64,000 nucleotides of DNA from Streptomyces sp. CB02058. Its GTDB lineage: Bacteria > Actinomycetota > Actinomycetes > Streptomycetales > Streptomycetaceae. The stretch is from positions 1,178,001 to 1,242,000 of the forward strand of contig NZ_LIPG01000002.1 of the NCBI RefSeq assembly GCF_001905505.1, given 5' to 3'. Shown piece after piece: positions 45,271 through 53,711 of the stretch. The notes beneath the pieces were generated by a model that made no database searches, was not told the DNA's origin, and was given only the letters and a program-made list of their open reading frames with translations. Made by a program: the position numbers and the translations under genes. Each line of letters begins with the position of its first letter. The first letter of the stretch is position 1.

Positions 45271-46959
45271 ATGGCAGCGCAATTCGGCCGCAGGCTGCGC
45301 AGGGGAGCCACCACCACGGCGGTGGCCGCCGCTGCCGTAGCGGCCCTCTCCGCCTCGCAGGCCCCCGCCGCACCGCAGCCCGACACCGTCACCGGGGACC
45401 AGACCTCGGCCGGTGCCACGCCGTCGGGGGAGGGCGCCGCCACCGGCAACTCGCCCTACTACACCGATCTGCCGCCGCTCAACACGCCCAACAAGCCCGG
45501 CGCGGACGTGAATCTGCCGGTGACAGGCAGTGCCGAATCGGGCATACCCGCCTCGATCCTGGCCGCGTACAAGAAGGCGGAGCAGGAACTCGCGGGCACC
45601 GACGCCGCGTGCCGTCTGCCGTGGCAGCTGCTCGCCGCCATCGGCAAGGTCGAGTCGGGCCAGGCCCGCGGCGGCAAGGTCGACGAGAACGGCACCACGT
45701 ACTCCCCGATCCTCGGCCCGGCTCTCAACGGCCAGGGCTTCGCGCTGATCAAGGACACCGACGGCGGGGCCTTCGACGGCGACGCGACCCACGACCGCGC
45801 GGTCGGCCCGATGCAGTTCATCCCGTCCACCTGGGCCACCTGGGGCCAGGACGGCAACGGCGACGGACGCAAGGACCCCAACAACATCTACGACGCGGCG
45901 CTCGCCGCCGGGCGCTACCTCTGCGCGGGCACCCGCGACCTGTCCCTGGCCACGGACCTCGACCGCGCGGTGCTGAGCTACAACCACTCCACGGAGTACC
46001 TCCGCACGGTCCGCTCCTGGTTCGAGTTCTACAAGCGCGGCACCCACGAGGTCCCGGACGGCACGGGCGTACTCCCGGCGGACACGAGCACGGGCACGGA
46101 CACCAGCCCCAGCTCTCCCTCCCCCTCGCCCTCGCCCAGCACCCCCGGCGGTACGACGCCGAGCCCCGACCCGACGCCGTCCCAGCCCGGCGGGAGCACC
46201 AAGCCGCCCGTCGACCCCTCGCCGACGACGCCGCCCACGACGAAGCCGCCGACCACCACGCCCACGCCGTCCCGGACGCTCGGCAGCCTGGAGAACGCGG
46301 GCACCGGCATCCTCGCCGCCACCGCGGGCGACGCGTTCACCGAGCAGGTCACGGTGCGGGCGAGGAACACCCTGGGCGCCGCGCTCGCCAAGGCGTCGGT
46401 CACCTTCTCGATCGTGGGCGACACCGACACCCGCTTCGCCGGCGGGAAGACCATCGTCACGCTGCCCACCGGAGCCGACGGCACCGTCACCGCGCCCGTC
46501 CTGACCGCGGGCGAGAAGGCGGGCAGTTTCAAGGTGACGGCCGTCGCCGGCACCACCGTGCAGCGCAGCCTCAGCTTCGGCGCGAAGGTCACCGCCCGGG
46601 TGGCCGACACCCTTACCCGCACCGACGACAAGGCGCTCACGGCCGCCCCCGGCGCCGAGTTCGCCGACAGCCCCGAGGTCCGTACGTCCTACAAGGGCAC
46701 GGGTGTCGCGGGTACCGCCGTCACCGCGACGATGATCACCGACGCGGAGACGCCCGCCGAGAACGACAAGGGCCCGTACTTCAAGGACGCGAACGGTGAT
46801 CCCGTCCGCACCCTGGTCCTGGAGACCGGCGCCGACGGGCTCCTCTCGCTCCCGGCGATCTTCGCCGACACCACCGAGGGCACGTTCAAGCTGCGGCTCA
46901 CCACCGCGAGCGGCGACACGCTGACGATCGAGCTGAAGGTCGAGGCCCCCGCGGCCTGA
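45271..46959 (+). CDS. Secreted lytic murein transglycosylase with Ser/Pro/Thr linker
   Basis: 562 aa. Sec signal peptide at 1-34 (RRLRRGATTT, Ala-rich core, APA). The catalytic lysozyme-like SLT_2 domain spans ~85-260: LPWQLLAAIGKVESGQARGG contains the catalytic glutamate, then AVGPMQFIPSTWATWGQDGN and YDAALAAGRYLCAGT. A 70-residue Ser/Pro/Thr-rich linker (270-340) leads to two beta-sandwich Ig-like repeats (~345-560) probably for surface attachment. It would cleave peptidoglycan in growth or sporulation. It starts divergently from the DUF4184 gene and ends at a paired terminator. Confidence 0.9.
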   Translation: MAAQFGRRLRRGATTTAVAAAAVAALSASQAPAAPQPDTVTGDQTSAGATPSGEGAATGNSPYYTDLPPLNTPNKPGADVNLPVTGSAESGIPASILAAYKKAEQELAGTDAACRLPWQLLAAIGKVESGQARGGKVDENGTTYSPILGPALNGQGFALIKDTDGGAFDGDATHDRAVGPMQFIPSTWATWGQDGNGDGRKDPNNIYDAALAAGRYLCAGTRDLSLATDLDRAVLSYNHSTEYLRTVRSWFEFYKRGTHEVPDGTGVLPADTSTGTDTSPSSPSPSPSPSTPGGTTPSPDPTPSQPGGSTKPPVDPSPTTPPTTKPPTTTPTPSRTLGSLENAGTGILAATAGDAFTEQVTVRARNTLGAALAKASVTFSIVGDTDTRFAGGKTIVTLPTGADGTVTAPVLTAGEKAGSFKVTAVAGTTVQRSLSFGAKVTARVADTLTRTDDKALTAAPGAEFADSPEVRTSYKGTGVAGTAVTATMITDAETPAENDKGPYFKDANGDPVRTLVLETGADGLLSLPAIFADTTEGTFKLRLTTASGDTLTIELKVEAPAA

Positions 46960-46966
46960 CCCGCGC

Positions 46967-47033
46967 GGGACGCAGGGCGCCCGGCACCCTGCGTCCCGGC
47001 CCGGGCTCCCGTCGCGGTGACCCGGGCCGGGAC
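46967..47033. terminator. Two overlapping terminator hairpins
   Basis: An 11-bp stem (46967-46977 with 46987-46997) and a 13-bp stem (46993-47005 with 47021-47033) are both perfect and share GTCCC at 46993-46997, so they cannot form together. They lie between the convergent transglycosylase and HrpB genes, one well placed for each. Confidence 0.7.
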
Positions 47034-47042
47034 GGAAAGTCT

Positions 47043-49595
47043 CTAGTCCCGGCGGTCCTGGTCCCGGCGCAGCCGCGCAGACGTGAAGCGGGTGGCTTCC
47101 ATCGTCGTCGGGTCCTCGGGCCACGGATGCTTCGGGTACCGGCCGCGCAGTTCCGCCCGTACGCCCTTGTAGCCGTCCTGCCAGAACGACGCCAGGTCCG
47201 CCGTCACCGCCGCCGGGCGCCCGGCGGGGGACAGCAGATGGACCAGGACCGGCACCCCGGCCACCCTGGGCGTCTCGCGCAGCCCGAAGAGCTCCTGGAG
47301 CTTCACCGCCAGCACGGGCTGCTCACCGCCGTAGTCCACCCGGACCCTGGAGCCGCTCGGCACCTCGATCCGCTCCGGGGCCAGCTCGTCCAGCCTGGCG
47401 GCCTCGCCCGTCGCCCACGGCAGCAGCCGCCGCACCGCCTGACCCGCGTCGATGCGCGCCAGATCCGAGCGGCGCCGCGCACGCGACAGCTCCGGCTCCA
47501 GCCACTCGTCGGCGCGCGCGGTCAGTGCTCCGTCCGACACGTCGGGCCACGGCGCCGCCAGCACCCGGTGCAGGAACGCGAGCCGCTGCCGCAGCTGCTC
47601 GCTGTCCCGGTTCCACCGCAGCAGCCCCAGGCCCTCGCGGCGCAGCCCCTCCAGGAGCGCCCCGCGCACCAGCTCGGGGGCGGGCGTGCGCAGCGCGCGC
47701 ACCGACAGCTCGACGGCGCCCAGGCGCTCCACGGAGCGGGCCACCACATCGCCGTCCGCCCAGCGGACCTCCTCGCCGGAGAACGCCAGGTGCCCGGCGG
47801 CCAGCCGCGCCGTGCCCTCGTCGACGACGGCCGCCAGCCGGACCCTGGCCGACGCCGCGTGGGCGGGCCGGTCGGCGACCGCGACGGCCAGCCACGGCGC
47901 GCTGCGCAGCCGCGAGCCGTCCCGCAGCTCCGCGCCCGTACCCGACACCATCAGGAACGCCCCCTCGCCGCGGGCCCGCCCCACCCGCTCGGGGAAGGCG
48001 AGCGCCGCCACCAGGCCCACAGCCCCGTCGTCCGGCCCTCCGGCGCCCGCGGAGCCCTGCCCGGCCCCGCTCTCCGCACCCTTCGAGGAGCCCGAGCCCA
48101 GGGACCCCGAGAGCCGCCGCACCTCCTGCCGCCAGCGCGCCGCGTAGGCGTCACCGCCCCGCCGCGCCGTGCGCAGGGCGTGCGCCAGGTCGTCGCCGTA
48201 CTCCCGGGGCGGCTCCTCGCTCAGCAGCGCCACCACCTCCGCGGCCCGGCGCCCGCCCACCTCGTCCGCGCCGTCCAGGAGGGCGCGGGCCAGCCGGGGA
48301 TGCAGGCCGAGGCGGGACATCCGTACGCCCCGGCCCGTCGCCCGCCCCGCCTCGTCCACCGCACCGACCGCGCCCAGCACCTCCCGCGCGGCGCCCATGG
48401 CCCCGGCCGGCGGCGGGTCCAGCAGCGCGAGACCCGAGGCGCCGGGATCGCCCCAGCAGGCCGCCTGCAGCGCGAACGCCGCCAGATCGGCCACTTTGAT
48501 CTCGGGGGAGGGGAAGGCGGCCAGCCGCCCGTCCTCCGCCTGCTCCCAGCAGCGGTACACCGCGCCCGGCGCCTCGCGCCCCGCGCGGCCCGCACGCTGG
48601 CGGCCCGCCGCCCGCGACGCGCGCACGGTCGTCAGCGCGCTCAGCCCCCGGGCGTGGTCCGTACGCGGCTCCCTGGCGAGGCCGGAGTCCACGACGACCC
48701 GCACGCCGGGGACCGTCAGGGAGGACTCGGCCACGGATGTCGCCAGCACCACCCGGCGGCCCTCCGAGGACCCGGCGAGCACCGCGTCCTGCACCGCCGC
48801 CGGGGCCCGCCCGTGGACCTGGAGCACCTCGGCGTCCACCCCTGCGAGCTGTCCCGCCACCCGGCCGATCTCGCCGACGCCGGGCAGGAAGCACAGCACG
48901 TCGCCGTCGCGCTCCGCGAGCGCCCGGCGCACCACCGCCGCCACATGACCCAGCAGGGCCGGATCGACCCTCATCCCGTGCGGAGGCCGCACCGGACCGG
49001 CCGGCGGGGCCCACACCACCTCCACCGGGTGGGCCACGCCCTGCGCCTCGACGACCGGAACACCGCCGAGCAGCCGGGCCCAGCCCTCGGCGTCCGTCGT
49101 CGCCGACGCCGCGACCAGCCGCAGCTCGGGCCGGATCGTCGCCCGTACGTCGAGGAGGAACGCGGCGGCCGTGTCGGCGTCCAGATGGCGCTCGTGGCAC
49201 TCGTCGATGATCACCACGTCGACCCCGGCCAGCTCCTGGTCGCGCTGGAGCCGCTGGAGCAGCACCCCGGTGGTCACGACCTCCACCACCGTGTCCGGCC
49301 CCACCGACCGCTCCCCGCGCACCGTGAAGCCGACCCGGCCGCCGGTCCGCTCGCCGAGCAGCCACGCCATCCGCCGCGCGGCGGCGCGGGCCGCGATCCG
49401 CCGGGGCTCGGCGACGAGGACCCGGCGCACCGGGCCCCGGCCGGTCAGCCCGGCGAGCGCCAGCGGTACGAGCGTCGTCTTGCCGGTACCCGGCGGCGCG
49501 CAGAGCACGGCGGCCCCCCGCTCCTCCAGCGCCCGCTCCAGGGCGGGCACAGCGGTGCGTACGGGCAACTGGTCCAGCGCGTCGGTACGGATCAC
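47043..49595 (-). CDS. hrpB: ATP-dependent RNA helicase HrpB
   Basis: 850 aa DEAH-type helicase. Motif I CAPPGTGKTTLVPLAL, Ia AEPRRIAARAAARRMA, II IIDECHERHLDADTA (DECH version), III ASATTD, then VLATSVAESSLTVPGVRVVVD and RQRAGRAGREAPGAVYRCW (motifs V and VI), the HA2/OB region, and the C-terminal HrpB domain (RVDYGGEQPVLAVKLQELFG, SPAGRPAAVTADLASFWQ). GTG start. HrpB's cellular substrate is not well known; in other bacteria it affects RNA metabolism and virulence. It is 46 bp upstream-coupled to no gene; the methyltransferase on the same strand ends 47 bp before its start. Confidence 0.95.
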   Translation of the reverse strand: MIRTDALDQLPVRTAVPALERALEERGAAVLCAPPGTGKTTLVPLALAGLTGRGPVRRVLVAEPRRIAARAAARRMAWLLGERTGGRVGFTVRGERSVGPDTVVEVVTTGVLLQRLQRDQELAGVDVVIIDECHERHLDADTAAAFLLDVRATIRPELRLVAASATTDAEGWARLLGGVPVVEAQGVAHPVEVVWAPPAGPVRPPHGMRVDPALLGHVAAVVRRALAERDGDVLCFLPGVGEIGRVAGQLAGVDAEVLQVHGRAPAAVQDAVLAGSSEGRRVVLATSVAESSLTVPGVRVVVDSGLAREPRTDHARGLSALTTVRASRAAGRQRAGRAGREAPGAVYRCWEQAEDGRLAAFPSPEIKVADLAAFALQAACWGDPGASGLALLDPPPAGAMGAAREVLGAVGAVDEAGRATGRGVRMSRLGLHPRLARALLDGADEVGGRRAAEVVALLSEEPPREYGDDLAHALRTARRGGDAYAARWRQEVRRLSGSLGSGSSKGAESGAGQGSAGAGGPDDGAVGLVAALAFPERVGRARGEGAFLMVSGTGAELRDGSRLRSAPWLAVAVADRPAHAASARVRLAAVVDEGTARLAAGHLAFSGEEVRWADGDVVARSVERLGAVELSVRALRTPAPELVRGALLEGLRREGLGLLRWNRDSEQLRQRLAFLHRVLAAPWPDVSDGALTARADEWLEPELSRARRRSDLARIDAGQAVRRLLPWATGEAARLDELAPERIEVPSGSRVRVDYGGEQPVLAVKLQELFGLRETPRVAGVPVLVHLLSPAGRPAAVTADLASFWQDGYKGVRAELRGRYPKHPWPEDPTTMEATRFTSARLRRDQDRRD

Positions 49596-49641
49596 GCCCC
49601 CAGTCTCGTACGCCCCCGGTCCCGGCAGGACGGCCGGTGCC

Positions 49642-50466
49642 TCAGGAGGCCGCGCCGTCCCGTTCGCAGACGAAGATCGCCGTGCCGGGGATCAGATGCC
49701 CCCGCAGCGGGGACCAGCCGCCCCACTCCTGGTCGTTCCAGTCGGGCCACTCCGGCTCCACCAGGTCGACCAGCCGGAAGCCGCCCGCCACCACGTCCCG
49801 CACCCGGTCGCCCAGCGTCCTGTGGTGCTCCACGTACACCGCGTCACCGTGCTCGTCCTGCTCCACGTACGGCACGCGGTCGAAGTAGGAGGCGGCGACG
49901 GAGAGGCCCTCGGGCCCCGGCTCGTCGGGGAAGGCCCAGCGGATCGGGTGCGTCACCGAGAAGACCCAGCGGCCGCCCGGCCGCAGCACCCGGCGGACCT
50001 CGCGGAACACCTGGACGGGGTCGGCGACGAAGGGCACCGCGCCGTAGGCGGAGCAGGCCAGGTCGAAGGAGCCGTCCCGGAAGGGGAGCCGGCCCGCGTC
50101 GGCCTCCACCAGCGGGACACCGCCGCCGATGCGCAGCGCGTGCTGGAGCTGGCGGTGCGAGAGGTCCAGGGCCACCGGGCGGGCGCCCTGGGCGGCCAGC
50201 CAGCGGGAGCACTGCGCGGCGCCCGCGCCGATCTCCAGGACGTCCAGGCCCTTCAGACCGGCCGCGGGCCCCAGCAGCGCGGCCTCGGCCTCGTCGAGCC
50301 CCTCCGGGCCCCAGACGAAGCGGTCGTCGCCGAGGAAGGCCCCGTGGTCGCTCTGGTATTCGTCGGCGTTCCGGTCCCACCAGCCGCGGCTCGCCCGGCT
50401 GCTCTCCGCCTCGCCGGCGTTCCGCCGGGTCGCTTCGGGTTCGGACCCGTAGATCTCTTGGCTCAT
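49642..50466 (-). CDS. Class I SAM-dependent methyltransferase
   Basis: 274 aa. The SAM-binding motif I is LDVLEIGAGAAQCSRWLA near residue 72, followed by ARPVALDLSHRQLQHA (motif post-I), GSFDLACSAYGAVPFV (motif II) and VLRPGGRWVFSVTHP (motif III), a Methyltransf_11 pattern. The N-terminus has the WWDRNADEYQSDHG motif common in actinobacterial members. Substrate unknown. It is the upstream gene of hrpB on the minus strand and divergent from rpsA across 397 bp. Confidence 0.88.
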   Translation of the reverse strand: MSQEIYGSEPEATRRNAGEAESSRASRGWWDRNADEYQSDHGAFLGDDRFVWGPEGLDEAEAALLGPAAGLKGLDVLEIGAGAAQCSRWLAAQGARPVALDLSHRQLQHALRIGGGVPLVEADAGRLPFRDGSFDLACSAYGAVPFVADPVQVFREVRRVLRPGGRWVFSVTHPIRWAFPDEPGPEGLSVAASYFDRVPYVEQDEHGDAVYVEHHRTLGDRVRDVVAGGFRLVDLVEPEWPDWNDQEWGGWSPLRGHLIPGTAIFVCERDGAAS

Positions 50467-50637
50467 CGTGCCCGTCGTTGTAGTTTGCCTTCACCCGCCT
50501 CGCGCGGGTGCCTCCACGGGCCGTACGGGTGAGTACGCTCGTGTGCGCGCACCACACCACTGCGACCGATGTGGCCTCGGTGAACGTGAGTTGTGCCGGG
50601 AATGGGGTGGTGTGCCCCGGGTGTGCGCCTTCGCGCA

Positions 50638-50666
50638 TTGACCCTGTCCGGCTGCCCCCGTATGCT
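50638..50666 (+). promoter_or_regulatory. rpsA promoter (vegetative)
   Basis: TTGACC (50638-50643), 17-bp spacer, TATGCT (50661-50666): a near-consensus HrdB-type promoter, the best in the window. It would start transcription near 50673. Confidence 0.8.
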
Positions 50667-50672
50667 ACAAGT

Positions 50673-50863
50673 TGCGCTGCGAGCCTGCGCGCTTCAGACC
50701 TAGCAGGCCGCGCTCGCGTCTGTTGCATGTCCCCTCGGTTGTCGAGGTGCCTATCCGGTACAGGTTGGGTGCCCTCCAAGCTGTCCGGCTTCTGCAGAGG
50801 CGATACGGGCTTTCGGCGTAGCAGTACCTACGACTCACTGTCCGTACCGGAGCCCTTTCCCAC
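50673..50863 (+). promoter_or_regulatory. Long untranslated leader of rpsA
   Basis: About 190 nt between the inferred start and the rpsA ATG, with no open frame of its own and no strong Shine-Dalgarno sequence (GGAG ends 12 nt before the ATG). In E. coli, S1 represses its own translation through a structured leader lacking a good Shine-Dalgarno, so a similar role here is plausible but unproven. The rest of the gap (50467-50637) shows nothing I recognise. Confidence 0.5.
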
Positions 50864-52375
50864 ATGACGAGCAGCACCGAGACCACCGCCACCACTCCGC
50901 AGGTTGCGGTCAACGACATCGGCGACGCGGACGCGTTCCTCGCGGCGATCGACGAGACGATCAAGTACTTCAACGACGGCGACATCGTTGACGGTGTCAT
51001 CGTCAAGGTTGACCGGGACGAGGTTCTCCTCGACATCGGTTACAAGACCGAAGGCGTCATCCCGAGCCGCGAGCTCTCGATCAAGCACGACGTCGACCCG
51101 AACGAGGTCGTCAAGGTCGGCGACGAGATCGAGGCCCTGGTTCTCCAGAAGGAGGACAAGGAAGGTCGCCTGATCCTCTCGAAGAAGCGCGCTCAGTACG
51201 AGCGTGCCTGGGGCACCATCGAGAAGATCAAGGAAGAAGACGGCATCGTCACCGGTACCGTCATCGAGGTCGTCAAGGGTGGTCTCATCCTCGACATCGG
51301 CCTCCGCGGCTTCCTCCCGGCGTCGCTCGTCGAGATGCGTCGCGTCCGCGACCTCCAGCCCTACGTGGGCAAGGAGCTCGAGGCCAAGATCATCGAGCTG
51401 GACAAGAACCGCAACAACGTGGTCCTGTCCCGCCGTGCCTGGCTCGAGCAGACCCAGTCCGAGGTTCGCCAGACGTTCCTCACGACCCTCCAGAAGGGTC
51501 AGGTCCGCTCCGGCGTCGTCTCCTCGATCGTCAACTTCGGTGCCTTCGTGGACCTGGGTGGCGTCGACGGTCTCGTGCACGTCTCCGAGCTGTCCTGGAA
51601 GCACATCGACCACCCCTCCGAGGTTGTCGAGGTCGGCCAGGAAGTCACCGTCGAGGTCCTCGACGTCGACATGGACCGCGAGCGCGTCTCGCTGTCGCTC
51701 AAGGCGACGCAGGAAGACCCGTGGCAGCAGTTCGCCCGTACGCACCAGATCGGGCAGGTCGTTCCCGGTAAGGTCACCAAGCTCGTTCCCTTCGGTGCGT
51801 TCGTGCGCGTCGACGAGGGCATCGAGGGTCTGGTCCACATCTCCGAGCTGGCCGAGCGCCACGTGGAGATCCCGGAGCAGGTCGTCCAGGTCAACGACGA
51901 GATCTTCGTCAAGGTCATCGACATCGACCTCGAGCGCCGTCGCATCAGCCTCTCGCTGAAGCAGGCCAACGAGGCCTTCGGTGGCGACCCGGCCTCGGTC
52001 GAGTTCGACCCGACCCTGTACGGCATGGCCGCGTCCTACGACGACCAGGGCAACTACATCTACCCCGAGGGCTTCGACCCCGAGACCAACGACTGGCTCG
52101 AGGGCTTCGAGGCGCAGCGCGAGGTCTGGGAGACCCAGTACGCCGAGGCGCAGCAGCGCTTCGAGCAGCACCAGGCCCAGGTCATCAAGTCCCGCGAGGC
52201 CGACGAGGCTGCCGCTGCCGAGGGCGCTGCCGCCCCGGCCGGCGCTGCCCCGGCTGCCTCCGGTGGCAGCGGTGGCGGCTCGTACTCCTCGGAGTCCGCG
52301 GACAACTCCGGCGCCCTGGCGTCGGACGAGGCCCTGGCTGCCCTGCGCGAGAAGCTGGCCGGCGGCCAGAGCTGA
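50864..52375 (+). CDS. rpsA: 30S ribosomal protein S1
   Basis: 503 aa, the size usual in actinobacteria. Four S1 RNA-binding domains at roughly residues 35-105, 120-190, 205-277 and 292-363, each with the G-x-V/D-G-x-V...D-I-G-G/Y pattern (DGVIVKVDRDEVLLDIGYK, TGTVIEVVKGGLILDIGLRG, SGVVSSIVNFGAFVDLGGVD, PGKVTKLVPFGAFVRVDEG). The C-terminal 140 residues are acidic then Ala/Gly/Ser-rich. It recruits mRNA to the ribosome. A strong promoter, 190-nt leader and 15-bp terminator make it a monocistronic unit. Confidence 0.97.
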   Translation: MTSSTETTATTPQVAVNDIGDADAFLAAIDETIKYFNDGDIVDGVIVKVDRDEVLLDIGYKTEGVIPSRELSIKHDVDPNEVVKVGDEIEALVLQKEDKEGRLILSKKRAQYERAWGTIEKIKEEDGIVTGTVIEVVKGGLILDIGLRGFLPASLVEMRRVRDLQPYVGKELEAKIIELDKNRNNVVLSRRAWLEQTQSEVRQTFLTTLQKGQVRSGVVSSIVNFGAFVDLGGVDGLVHVSELSWKHIDHPSEVVEVGQEVTVEVLDVDMDRERVSLSLKATQEDPWQQFARTHQIGQVVPGKVTKLVPFGAFVRVDEGIEGLVHISELAERHVEIPEQVVQVNDEIFVKVIDIDLERRRISLSLKQANEAFGGDPASVEFDPTLYGMAASYDDQGNYIYPEGFDPETNDWLEGFEAQREVWETQYAEAQQRFEQHQAQVIKSREADEAAAAEGAAAPAGAAPAASGGSGGGSYSSESADNSGALASDEALAALREKLAGGQS

Positions 52376-52421
52376 CGCTCCGACCCCAGCCGCTCATCGG
52401 CGTAGAGCTGTAGAGTTGTGA

Positions 52422-52455
52422 ATGAGGCCCGTCCCCTTCGGGGGGCGGGCCTCAT
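52422..52455 (+). terminator. Terminator after rpsA
   Basis: ATGAGGCCCGTCCCC pairs with GGGGGCGGGCCTCAT (one T-G pair) around a C(TTCG)G tetraloop: an exceptionally stable 15-bp hairpin 46 bp past the rpsA stop. Confidence 0.88.
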
Positions 52456-52516
52456 GCGTGTCCCGGGGCGGGGCACCGGGTCCGGACCGCCGGGGCGGGC
52501 GGGCGGCTTCAGGGCG

Positions 52517-53479
52517 TCAGGGCGTCACCGCGATGTTCGTCAGCCCCTTGCCGCCGGTCACCGTGTTGCTGCCGTACACCGTGGTGCGGCAGGCGGCGCT
52601 CTGGTTGGTGACGTTCACGGCGAGCTGCCCGCCTCCGGTGGCGCCGGTCAGGTCGGAGGTGTTGCCGCGGAAGACCGCGCCGCAGCCCCAGCCGCTCTGC
52701 TGGGTGTGGGTCTCGTATCCGTTGTTCGTGGTGCGGACGCCCTTGTTGTTCTCCACCAGCACGTCGTTGCCCTTCACGTCGACCCAGGAGTCGTCGTAGT
52801 TGGCACCGGTCAGTCCGCTGCCGTCGAAGGTGTTCCCGATGATCCTCGCGCCCGTGGTGCCCTCCTTGATGTCGACGTTCTCGCCGCCGACCCCCGGACC
52901 GATGGTGTTGCCCTGGATCAGGACCCCGTCGCTCCGGTCGGTGAGGTCGCCCGCCGAGCCGACGTACACGCCCTCGCCCATGCCCCGGCCGTTGTGGCCG
53001 GTGTCGTGGATCCGGGAGTTCCTCAGGACACCGTCCCGGCTTGACGTGCGGAAGTGCACGCCCTCCATGTCGAGGTCGTGCACGGTCACCGAGTCGATGA
53101 CGACGCCGTTTGCCGCGTCCGTCACGATGCCCTTCTGGCCACCGGTCACCGTCAGGCCGTGGACCGTCCAGTACGAGGCCCCGTTCAGGTGCAGCCCGTA
53201 TCCGCCGCCCGCGGTGAGGACGGCCGCCGGGGATCCGGTGAGGGTGATCCGCGCGGCGGAGGTGGCCGGGACGGTCGCCTTGAAGTTGCCGGTGTACGTA
53301 CCGTCGGCGAGCCGGATCGTGTCACCGGGGGCCGCGGCGGCCAGTGCCGCCTTGAGCTGGGCCGCGGTGCTCACGTCGACGACCGCTTCCGCCCGCGCCC
53401 CGCCGGCCGCGGCGGGGGACGGGACGCCCGCCGCGAGGGCCGCGGTCAGCAGGGCGGGGATCAGTGTGCGGGTGCGCAT
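52517..53479 (-). CDS. Secreted right-handed beta-helix protein
   Basis: 320 aa. Signal peptide at 1-25 (RTRTLIPALLTAALAAG). The mature part is a parallel beta-helix with short repeats: DVSTAAQLKAALAAAAPGDTIRLADGTY, ITLTGSPAAVLTAGG, WTVHGLTVTGG, GVVIDSVTVHD, GVLIQGNTIG, ARIIGNTFDG, VLVENNKGV. This is the fold of pectate lyases and chondroitinase-B-like polysaccharide lyases; two cysteines (WGCGAVF, SAACRTT) could form a disulphide. I see no certain catalytic set, so the substrate is open. Divergent from the amine oxidase gene. Confidence 0.82.
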   Translation of the reverse strand: MRTRTLIPALLTAALAAGVPSPAAAGGARAEAVVDVSTAAQLKAALAAAAPGDTIRLADGTYTGNFKATVPATSAARITLTGSPAAVLTAGGGYGLHLNGASYWTVHGLTVTGGQKGIVTDAANGVVIDSVTVHDLDMEGVHFRTSSRDGVLRNSRIHDTGHNGRGMGEGVYVGSAGDLTDRSDGVLIQGNTIGPGVGGENVDIKEGTTGARIIGNTFDGSGLTGANYDDSWVDVKGNDVLVENNKGVRTTNNGYETHTQQSGWGCGAVFRGNTSDLTGATGGGQLAVNVTNQSAACRTTVYGSNTVTGGKGLTNIAVTP

Positions 53480-53711
53480 GGCGGTGCCTTCCCGTCGAGG
53501 GTCCCAGATGGTCCCGTACGTGAATGTGGGGCGAGGCTCTGAACTTGCCGGCGACGCTAAGAGAGCTGCGTGGGCATGTCAAGGTCTGGACCAATATGCG
53601 CGGTCGTCGCCGGGCAGAGGAAACGTGTGGGATACACGAGTCACTGACGGCCCGAAACAAGCGCTTGCCAGGATCCGGCGCAACGTCAGGATCACTCAGG
53701 GGAGCCCGGGA

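Noticed and set aside
52418..53044. Plus-strand frame opposite the secreted beta-helix gene
   Set aside because: It starts inside the rpsA terminator and has no family features; the minus-strand gene has a signal peptide and regular helix repeats.
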